Below, piece after piece: positions 7,260 to 11,425 of a stretch of 11,425 bases of DNA. The notes under the pieces are model-generated. The model saw only the letters and a program-made list of their open reading frames with translations. It was not told where the DNA came from and did not search any database. The translations under genes were made by a program, and so were the position numbers. Source of the DNA: an uncultured Azospirillum sp. (GTDB taxonomy: Bacteria > Pseudomonadota > Alphaproteobacteria > Azospirillales > Azospirillaceae); contig CALGOL010000665.1 of NCBI GenBank assembly GCA_937960755.1, positions 1-11,425 of the forward strand, read 5' to 3'. The number at the start of each line of letters is the position of its first letter. The stretch's first letter is position 1.

Positions 7260-8650
7260 GACAGCGCCGTCGCCGCCGGATCGCGCAACACCTCGTTGAG
7301 CGCCCGCAGGCCGCGGGTCAGATCCTCGCGGGTCTCCGGCAGGCACAGGCTGACCCGCACCGCGTGCGGCGCGCCGGCGCGCCCGACGGTGAAAACATCC
7401 GCCCCAGTCACCAGGGCGCCGCGGCGCTTGGCTTCGGCGAGGAAATCCTCCCGTCGCCACGGTTCGGGCAGGGTCAGCCACAAATGTTCCGACGCCGGGT
7501 GGCCGTGTACGCAGGACCGCGGCAGGATGGCGCGCGCCAGCGCTTGGCGCGCCAAGTCCTCCTCGCGCTGACGGTCGGCGAAACGGTCGGCTAACCCGCT
7601 GTGTATCCAGCGCGTCGCCACCTCCGCCGGCAAGGGCGGGGCGGAGTAGTACATCGCGCGCACCGTCGCCTCCAGCCGCGGCGCCAGAGCCGGCGGCGCG
7701 GCGACATGGCCGATGCGCAAGCCCGCCGCCACACTCTTTGACAGGCCGGTGATGAACACCGTGACGTCGGGGGCGAGCGCCTGATAGGGCCGCGCCCCGT
7801 CCACCAGAAAACCGAAGACGTCGTCTTCGATAATCAGCACGTCATGGCGGCGGGCGATGGCGGCGATCTCGCGCCGCCGCGCCTCCGACATCACAGCGCC
7901 GGTGGGATTGTGCAGCGTCGGCACGGTGTAGAGCAGCTTCGGCCCGAGCCGGCGGCACGCCGAATCGAAAGCGTCCGGCGTCAGCCCTTCGTCATCGATG
8001 GCGACGCCTTCCAGATGCAGGCCCAAGGTGGCGGCCAGCGCCTTGACGCCGTAATTGGTCAGCCGCTCGGTCAGCACCACGTCGCCGGGGCGGGCGAGCG
8101 CCGCCATCGCCACCGCCATGGCGTTTTGCGCTCCAACCGTCAGCAGCATGTCTTCCGCCGTCAGGCCAAAGGTGCGATGTCGGCGGTTGCACCACTCGGC
8201 GGCGGCGGCGCGGTGGCGGTGCAGGCCGCCGTGCGGCGCATAGCCCAGCAGTTCAGCCGGGTCGGCCTGGGCGGCGATTTCCCGCAAGGTTTCCGCCAGC
8301 GCCGCAGAGGCCGCTTTTTGCGGCGCCTTCACCACCGTCATATTGACCGCGGCGTTTTCGACGGCCGGCGGCCACGACAGCGAATCGCGCATTTGCGACG
8401 GCTTTTCCGCCCCTTGCACAAAGGTGCCGCGGCCGACCTCGCCGCCGATTAGGCCGCGCTTCTCCGCCTCTGAATAGGCCCGTGTGATGGTCCCGACAGT
8501 GACGCCGAGCCGCGCCGCCAAATCGCGGTGGGTGGGCAGGCGGGCGCCGATGGAAAGCCGGCCGTGCGCCACGTCGTCGGCGATGGCGTCGGCGATGGCG
8601 CGATAACGCGGGCCTTGCCGCCCGTCCAGGCTGGGGGTCCAACTTGTCAT
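7250..8650 (-). CDS. MocR-type regulator: GntR winged helix fused to aminotransferase fold
   Basis: This 466-residue transcription factor joins a GntR winged helix-turn-helix (about 12-80; LPTHRDLAARLGVTVGTITRAYSEAEKRGL, with the wing GRGTFVQG) to a class I aminotransferase domain (about 115-460) used as a PLP-dependent effector sensor. PLP-site residues are present: N248 in LHNPTG, D277 in IEDD, the Schiff-base lysine K305 in TGLSKS and R312 in GLRIG. Known relatives (GabR, TauR, PdxR) respond to amines, taurine or PLP; the effector here cannot be told. It diverges from a DUF1127/GNAT gene pair across a region full of TTGTCA elements, one of which covers its own start codon, so autoregulation is likely. 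There is no Shine-Dalgarno sequence before the ATG, and the predicted transcription start coincides with the A of the ATG. A true aminotransferase role is less likely because of the DNA-binding domain. Confidence 0.93.
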   Translation of the reverse strand: MTSWTPSLDGRQGPRYRAIADAIADDVAHGRLSIGARLPTHRDLAARLGVTVGTITRAYSEAEKRGLIGGEVGRGTFVQGAEKPSQMRDSLSWPPAVENAAVNMTVVKAPQKAASAALAETLREIAAQADPAELLGYAPHGGLHRHRAAAAEWCNRRHRTFGLTAEDMLLTVGAQNAMAVAMAALARPGDVVLTERLTNYGVKALAATLGLHLEGVAIDDEGLTPDAFDSACRRLGPKLLYTVPTLHNPTGAVMSEARRREIAAIARRHDVLIIEDDVFGFLVDGARPYQALAPDVTVFITGLSKSVAAGLRIGHVAAPPALAPRLEATVRAMYYSAPPLPAEVATRWIHSGLADRFADRQREEDLARQALARAILPRSCVHGHPASEHLWLTLPEPWRREDFLAEAKRRGALVTGADVFTVGRAGAPHAVRVSLCLPETREDLTRGLRALNEVLRDPAATALSIL

Positions 8651-8658
8651 GGTGACAA
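8644..8658. promoter_or_regulatory. Operator A: TTGTCA-TGG-TGACAA over the MocR start
   Basis: A perfect inverted repeat of the hexamer TTGTCA (8644-8649) and TGACAA (8653-8658) has a 3-bp centre. It covers the MocR start codon (8648-8650) and part of its predicted -10 box, which fits repression of its own gene. The hexamer recurs in operators B and C, which is the main evidence that it is a binding site. Confidence 0.6.
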
Positions 8659-8685
8659 TTTAGGCGGCTTTGCTTTGATTTGCAA
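8657..8685 (-). promoter_or_regulatory. Predicted promoter of the MocR gene
   Basis: On the minus strand TTGCAA (8685 down to 8680) and TAAATT (8662 down to 8657) are separated by exactly 17 bp. Each matches the consensus at 4 of 6 bases. A start about 7 nt further falls at 8650, the first base of the MocR ATG. The match is moderate and the spacing ideal. Confidence 0.4.
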
Positions 8686-8730
8686 GCGATCCAGCGCATT
8701 GCGGCGCCGGCGCCACACTGTGCCCGCGAT

Positions 8731-8747
8731 ATTGTCATGGATACAAT
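8731..8747. promoter_or_regulatory. Operator B in the MocR/DUF1127 control region
   Basis: The 17 bases ATTGTCATGGATACAAT begin with the same TTGTCATGG core as operator A and have the same spacing. The right half is degenerate (ATACAA instead of TGACAA), although the outer ATTGT/ACAAT pair is a perfect repeat. TACAAT (8742-8747) is also a 5-of-6 match to a plus-strand -10 box for the DUF1127 unit, though without a good -35. Confidence 0.45.
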
Positions 8748-8786
8748 GAATCAATTGACACCCAAAATTACCGTGGCAAACTCCGA

Positions 8787-8813
8787 ATTGTCATTGTCAT
8801 AGAGGGTGACAAT
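8787..8813. promoter_or_regulatory. Operator C: tandem and inverted TTGTCA just before the DUF1127 gene
   Basis: Two TTGTCA hexamers lie head to tail (8788-8793 and 8794-8799). A perfect inverted pair, ATTGTCA (8793-8799) and TGACAAT (8807-8813), is separated by 7 bp. The block ends 7 bp before the GAGGAGG ribosome site of the DUF1127 gene, so a bound protein would sit over or just past its promoter. Confidence 0.6.
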
Positions 8814-8832
8814 CAGGACCGAGGAGGTACCA

Positions 8833-9072
8833 ATGAGCGCCGAACAATACACGTCCTTTCTTTCCGCCGCCCGGTTTGGCCGTTCGGCCGCCCAGCGCGC
8901 TTTGGGCGTCGCCGCCATGATTGGGACCGTTCTCGAGCAGATGATCGCCGCCCATGAACGGTGGCGCCAGCGTCAAGCTTTGCTGGCGTTGGACGATCAT
9001 TTGCTGAAAGATATCGGGGTCAGCCGCGTTGATGTCGAACGCGAGGCGGCGAAACGTCCCTGGGAGGAATAA
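8833..9072 (+). CDS. DUF1127 (YjiS-like) small protein
   Basis: This is a 79-residue basic protein with a C-terminal DUF1127 domain: RQALLALDDHLLKDIGVSRVDVEREAAKRPW matches the family pattern of a helix, LDD-LLKDIG and a short second helix. Some small DUF1127 proteins of alphaproteobacteria are reported to bind RNA and influence RNA maturation or turnover and nutrient responses; that is family knowledge, not something seen here. ATG 8833 is chosen because a perfect GAGGAGG (8821-8827) lies 5 nt upstream. A longer frame from GTG 8806 would run through operator C and that ribosome site. The gene is 3 nt from the GNAT gene, so the two are surely co-transcribed, and it diverges from the MocR regulator. 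Confidence 0.9.
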   Translation: MSAEQYTSFLSAARFGRSAAQRALGVAAMIGTVLEQMIAAHERWRQRQALLALDDHLLKDIGVSRVDVEREAAKRPWEE

Positions 9073-9075
9073 GCG

Positions 9076-9501
9076 ATGCAAGGCGGCGAGCAACTGGGTG
9101 AAATCGTCTATCGGATCGACCCCGATCTGTCGGCCGCCGCCTTCATCGACGTGCTGGAACGCTCCGGGCTGGCGGAACGCCGGCCTGTGGGCGAGCCGGC
9201 GCGGATTGAGACAATGCTGCGTCAAGCCGACCTGATTGTCACCGCGACAATTGGCGACAAGCTGGTCGGCGTCGCGCGCTCCATCACCGATTTCGTTTAT
9301 TGTCTCTATTGCAGCGATTTGGCGGTCGACCGCACGGTGCAGGGCAGGGGCGTGGGCAAGGAATTGCTGCGCCAAACCCGCGCCGCGGTGGGGCCGGGGA
9401 CCAATTGCCTGCTGCTGTCGGCCCCCAAGGCGGTGAGCTTTTACGAAGCGGCGGGGCTGGAACGCCATCCGCAGTGCTTTATGTTCACCAAGCAACCTTG
9501 A
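9076..9501 (+). CDS. GNAT-family N-acetyltransferase
   Basis: This 141-residue cytoplasmic enzyme should transfer an acetyl group from acetyl-CoA to an amine. The acetyl-CoA motif A is clear: the strand DLAVDRTV is followed by the pyrophosphate loop QGRGVGKELL (89-98). Motif B follows with the strand CLLLSAP (111-117) and SFYEAAGLERH (121-131), where Y123 is the usual general acid position. The short, compact form resembles small alphaproteobacterial GNATs of unknown substrate. It starts 3 nt after the DUF1127 stop, with GGGAGG near the end of that gene as its ribosome site, and is followed after 19 nt by a MaoC-like gene. Pairing with a PLP-dependent regulator hints at an amine or amino-acid substrate, but this is inference. 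A TTGTC/GACAA repeat in its coding region (9235-9251) may be chance. Confidence 0.9.
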   Translation: MQGGEQLGEIVYRIDPDLSAAAFIDVLERSGLAERRPVGEPARIETMLRQADLIVTATIGDKLVGVARSITDFVYCLYCSDLAVDRTVQGRGVGKELLRQTRAAVGPGTNCLLLSAPKAVSFYEAAGLERHPQCFMFTKQP

Positions 9502-9520
9502 ACTGCTTGGGAGAAGCGGC

Positions 9521-9967
9521 GTGACCGGCCGTTATTTTGAAGATTTTCAGCCCGGCGACGTTATCGAGACCGAAGGCGCGACGCTGACCGAAGCGCAGAT
9601 CATCGACTTCGCGCTGACCTACGATCCGCAGCCGTTTCATCTCGACGTCGTCGCGGCGGGCAAGAGCCTGTTCGGCGGCCTGATCGCCAGCGGCTTTCAA
9701 ACCTTGGCGTTAAGTTTTCGTCTGCTGCGCGACACCGGAATCATCACTGGCACCGGCTTGGGCGGGGCGGGGGCCGACGAGCTGCGTTGGCTGGCTTCGG
9801 TGCGCCCCGGCGACACCTTGCGGGTGCGCGCCGAAGTGCTGGACAAGAAACTATCATCGAAGGGCGGGCGCGGCACGGTGCGAATCGCTTACGCCACCCT
9901 CAATCAGCGCGGGGAAACCGTGCTGACCGCCACCTTCCTGCATTTAGTGGCGGCGCGCGGCGGCTGA
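9521..9967 (+). CDS. MaoC-like hot-dog fold dehydratase
   Basis: This is a 148-residue MaoC family protein, expected to hydrate or dehydrate an acyl-CoA thioester. FEDFQPGDVIETEGATLTE (6-24) is the usual N-terminal strand-turn. TYDPQPFHLD (33-42) carries the catalytic pair D35 and H40 of the (R)-specific hydratase motif, followed by LFGGLIASG (50-58). ADELRWLASVRPGDTLRVRAEV is the typical second hot-dog strand pair. GTG 9521 is the start, with GGGAGA 6 nt upstream. It follows the GNAT gene by 19 nt and is probably in the same transcript. It ends 19 nt from the converging rlmB gene, and I see no terminator between. The true substrate is open, since single-domain MaoC proteins act on many acyl-CoAs. 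Confidence 0.92.
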   Translation: MTGRYFEDFQPGDVIETEGATLTEAQIIDFALTYDPQPFHLDVVAAGKSLFGGLIASGFQTLALSFRLLRDTGIITGTGLGGAGADELRWLASVRPGDTLRVRAEVLDKKLSSKGGRGTVRIAYATLNQRGETVLTATFLHLVAARGG

Positions 9968-9986
9968 CCCCATCAAGACCGTCGCC

Positions 9987-10820
9987 TTATCCCCGTCGTC
10001 GGGCCACCTCGTAGAGCGCCACCGCCGCGGCGTTGGAGACGTTGAGGCTGCCGATCGGGCCCTGGGTCGGCAGCCGCGCCAAAACGTCGCAGCGTTCGCG
10101 GGTCAAGCGGCGCAGGCCCGGTCCTTCGGCTCCCATCGCCAGGGCGACGCGGCCGGTAAGGTCCAGTTGCGCCAGCGTTTGCGCCCCTTCCTCCGCCAGA
10201 CCGATGGTCCAGAAGCCGGCGTCGCGCAGATCGTCGAGCGCGCGGGCGAGATTGCCGACCCGAACGATGGGCGTGGTCTCTAACGCGCCCGACGCGCTTT
10301 TCGCCAGCACGCCGGTGACTTCCGGCGCATGCCGCTCCGTCACCAGCACCGCCGCCGCGCCGAAGGCGGACGCCGAGCGCAAGACGGCGCCGACGTTATG
10401 CGGGTCGGTGACCTGATCGAGAATCACCAGACAGACCCCGCCTTCGGCCGAATCGGCCTGCACGAGAATGTCCTCCAGCCCCAACTCCTCCAGCGGCTTG
10501 ACCTCCAGCACGATTCCCTGATGCACCGAACCGGCGGGAACCAGCCGGTCGAGGTCGACGCGGTCGCGCAATTCGGGCTGCGGTCGACGCAGGCCATTTT
10601 TTTTCGCCGCGTCGAGCGTCGCCTCCATGGCCTCGAAGCCGGATTCGGTGACCGCGAGCCGCAGGCATTCGCGCGCCGGATTGAGCCACGCGGCGGCGGC
10701 GGCATGCACGCCGTACAGCCGTTGCCCGCCCTTGGCGCCGGCGGAATCGCCTTTGCCGCGGCGGTTTTGCGCGGCCGGCGGCGTCTGGTGGGCGGGCTTG
10801 CGGGGGGCTTTGCGTTCCAT
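9987..10820 (-). CDS. rlmB: 23S rRNA (guanosine-2'-O-)-methyltransferase, TrmH/SpoU family
   Basis: This enzyme should 2'-O-methylate a guanosine of 23S rRNA (G2251 in E. coli numbering), using S-adenosylmethionine and the trefoil-knot SPOUT fold. After a basic, disordered leader (1-33) comes the L30e-like RNA-binding domain (about 34-105, RLYGVHAAAAAWL). The SpoU motifs follow: motif 1 ILDQVTDPHNVGAVLRSA (133-150, with N142), motif 2 MGAEGPGLRRLT (229-240) and motif 3 PTQGPIGSLNVSNAAAVALYE (251-271). I chose ATG 10820 (277 residues). The frame stays open to ATG 10907, but those 29 extra residues would run through the presumed leader and a hairpin. The Shine-Dalgarno sequence at 10820 is weak. 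The position next to tRNA-Tyr and tuf is conserved in alphaproteobacteria. Another TrmH-family specificity cannot be excluded. Confidence 0.93.
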   Translation of the reverse strand: MERKAPRKPAHQTPPAAQNRRGKGDSAGAKGGQRLYGVHAAAAAWLNPARECLRLAVTESGFEAMEATLDAAKKNGLRRPQPELRDRVDLDRLVPAGSVHQGIVLEVKPLEELGLEDILVQADSAEGGVCLVILDQVTDPHNVGAVLRSASAFGAAAVLVTERHAPEVTGVLAKSASGALETTPIVRVGNLARALDDLRDAGFWTIGLAEEGAQTLAQLDLTGRVALAMGAEGPGLRRLTRERCDVLARLPTQGPIGSLNVSNAAAVALYEVARRRG

Positions 10821-10845
10821 GATGTACGTTCTTGCAAGAGGGGTC

Positions 10846-10858
10846 CGGGACGGTCCCG
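10846..10858. repeat. 13-bp palindrome in the rlmB leader
   Basis: CGGGAC (10846-10851) and GTCCCG (10853-10858) are perfect inverted halves around one base, 26 bp before the chosen rlmB start. A second hairpin, CGGTC (10874-10878) with GACCG (10883-10887), lies just upstream. They could form leader RNA structure or a protein site; nothing further supports a function. Confidence 0.35.
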
Positions 10859-10900
10859 AACAAATTTGAGGAGCGGTCATAGGACCGTAACTAAATGCGC

Positions 10901-10930
10901 TTGACAAGGGGCGCTGAATTCCCGTATCAG
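10901..10930 (+). promoter_or_regulatory. Promoter of the tRNA-Tyr/tRNA-Gly/tuf unit
   Basis: A perfect -35 TTGACA (10901-10906) and TATCAG (10925-10930, 4 of 6) are separated by 18 bp. The start would be near 10937, about 50 nt before tRNA-Tyr, in a GC-rich stretch (CCGGGCTCCGC). A GC-rich discriminator is usual for stable-RNA promoters under stringent control; that control is inference. Confidence 0.6.
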
Positions 10931-10988
10931 CCGGGCTCCGCAGCGACGGGGCGCGATCGACAGACGCGAAACACGGCGCGGCGGAAGT

Positions 10989-11074
10989 GGAAGGGTGGCC
11001 GAGTGGTTAATGGCAGCAGACTGTAAATCTGCCCTCTTAGGAGTACGTAGGTTCGAATCCTACCCCTTCCACCA
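10989..11074 (+). tRNA. tRNA-Tyr, anticodon GTA
   Basis: This is a complete class II tRNA with a long variable arm. The acceptor strand GGAAGGG (10989-10995) pairs with CCCTTCC (11064-11070), followed by discriminator A and an encoded CCA (11072-11074). The anticodon stem GCAGA/TCTGC encloses the loop CTGTAAA with GTA at 11023-11025. The T-arm GTAGG-TTCGAAT-CCTAC is standard. Confidence 0.98.
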
Positions 11075-11145
11075 CTCAAATTCACGCGGCTTGGCCGGGA
11101 CCGCCGGCTCTCAAGTTCGGCGGCGTGAGCGGCGGCGCGGATCAG

Positions 11146-11219
11146 GCGGGTGTAGCTCAATGGTAGAGCAGAAGCCTTCCAAGCTTACGACGGGGGTTCG
11201 ATTCCCCTCACCCGCTCCA
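11146..11219 (+). tRNA. tRNA-Gly, anticodon TCC
   Basis: This is a complete class I tRNA. GCGGGTG (11146-11152) pairs with CACCCGC (11209-11215), discriminator T is at 11216 and CCA is encoded at 11217-11219. The D-arm is GCTC-AATGGTA-GAGC. The anticodon loop CTTCCAA carries TCC at 11178-11180. The T-arm is GGGGG-TTCGATT-CCCCT with one G-T pair. The 71 bp between the two tRNA genes show nothing else. Confidence 0.98.
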
Positions 11220-11257
11220 GCGCGCTGACCCGGACGAACGAGAGCAAGCAGCCTAGC

Positions 11258-11271
11258 CGGGCTATAGCCCG
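11258..11271. repeat. 14-bp perfect palindrome between tRNA-Gly and tuf
   Basis: CGGGCTATAGCCCG is a perfect palindrome, able to form a 5-bp G/C stem with a TATA loop in RNA. GTTTCTCT follows on the plus strand. It lies 38 nt past the tRNA-Gly end and 33 nt before the tuf start, so it could be a partial terminator or attenuator, or an RNA processing element separating tRNA from tuf mRNA. Confidence 0.5.
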
Positions 11272-11304
11272 TTTCTCTGCAACGTCAAAGAAGAGTAGAG
11301 CGCC

Positions 11305-11425
11305 ATGGCGAAGGCAAAGTTCGAGCGGAACAAGCCGCACTGCAACATCGGCACCATCGGTCACGTCGATCACGGCAAGACCTCGCTGACCGCCGCGATC
11401 ACCAAGATCCTGGCCGAAACCGGCG
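11305..11425 (+). CDS. tuf: Elongation factor Tu, 5' part (runs off the window)
   Basis: The first 40 codons of EF-Tu are present; the gene continues past the right edge. EF-Tu is the GTPase that carries aminoacyl-tRNA to the ribosome. The start MAKAKFERNKPHCNIGTIGH leads into the G1 P-loop GHVDHGKTSLTAAI, which is diagnostic of EF-Tu. The ATG at 11305 is the only reasonable start; the purine-rich AGAAGAGTAGAG ahead of it (about 11290-11301) holds a loose ribosome site. It is probably co-transcribed with the two tRNA genes from the promoter at 10901-10930, an arrangement known in many bacteria that links tRNA and EF-Tu supply. Confidence 0.98.
   Translation, partial: MAKAKFERNKPHCNIGTIGHVDHGKTSLTAAITKILAETG

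Noticed and set aside
8774..8791. Sigma-54-like TGGCA...TTG element before the DUF1127 gene
   Set aside because: The GG and the TTG lie at the wrong spacing for a -24/-12 promoter.
8806..8832. GTG 8806 as the start of the DUF1127 protein
   Set aside because: This extension would translate through the GAGGAGG ribosome site that serves ATG 8833 and through operator C; the family's usual length fits the shorter form.
10821..10907. 29-residue N-terminal extension of RlmB from ATG 10907
   Set aside because: The added residues resemble nothing in the family and would cover a hairpin and the likely promoter region.
10927..11160. Minus-strand reading frame over tRNA-Tyr, with a GGRGRIRTYVLL-like product
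   Set aside because: It is antisense to a certain tRNA gene. Such peptide strings are well known false proteins arising from tRNA complements.
11185..11373. Minus-strand reading frame over tRNA-Gly and the tuf start
   Set aside because: It is antisense to tRNA-Gly and to EF-Tu coding sequence, with no ribosome site or recognisable domain.

Overview
The window (about 60% GC over most of its length) looks like chromosomal DNA from an alphaproteobacterium, probably of the Rhodospirillales type. The strongest clue is the right end, where rlmB, tRNA-Tyr(GTA), tRNA-Gly(TCC) and tuf stand in the order common in alphaproteobacteria. The chemoreceptor architecture, the DUF1127 protein and the MocR regulator fit that picture. 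The assignment rests on gene order and protein motifs only.

Layout. A chemoreceptor gene (minus strand, 38-1717) and a UvrD/PcrA helicase gene (plus, 2041-4380) diverge from a 323-bp AT-richer intergenic region that holds a good extended -10 promoter for the helicase. The helicase gene converges on a minus-strand block (7168 down to 4385): a small permuted papain-fold (YiiX/NlpC-P60-like) protein, a KAP-family P-loop NTPase, and a ChpS/ChpB (MazE/MazF-type) antitoxin-toxin pair with a palindromic operator. This block is the accessory-looking part of the window. The KAP gene carries an internal segment of about 29% GC inside a gene and neighbourhood of about 60% GC.

Next is a MocR-type regulator (GntR winged helix fused to an aminotransferase fold, minus strand, 7250-8650). 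It diverges from a plus-strand cluster encoding a DUF1127 protein, a GNAT acetyltransferase and a MaoC-like hot-dog protein (8833-9967). The 180-bp control region between them contains six exact TTGTCA/TGACAA hexamers arranged as inverted and tandem repeats. One inverted repeat lies over the predicted -10 box and start codon of the regulator, and another lies just ahead of the DUF1127 ribosome binding site. I read this as the regulator's own operator array, controlling both directions. The MocR gene also looks leaderless.

The right end is housekeeping: rlmB (minus, 23S rRNA 2'-O-methyltransferase) diverges from a stable-RNA/translation unit in which a TTGACA promoter is followed by two complete tRNA genes, a 14-bp palindrome and the first 40 codons of EF-Tu.

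The two parts most worth a second look are the TTGTCA operator array with its MocR/DUF1127/GNAT unit, and the papain-like/KAP/toxin-antitoxin block with its mosaic KAP gene. No CRISPR array, insertion sequence, integrase or rRNA gene was seen.
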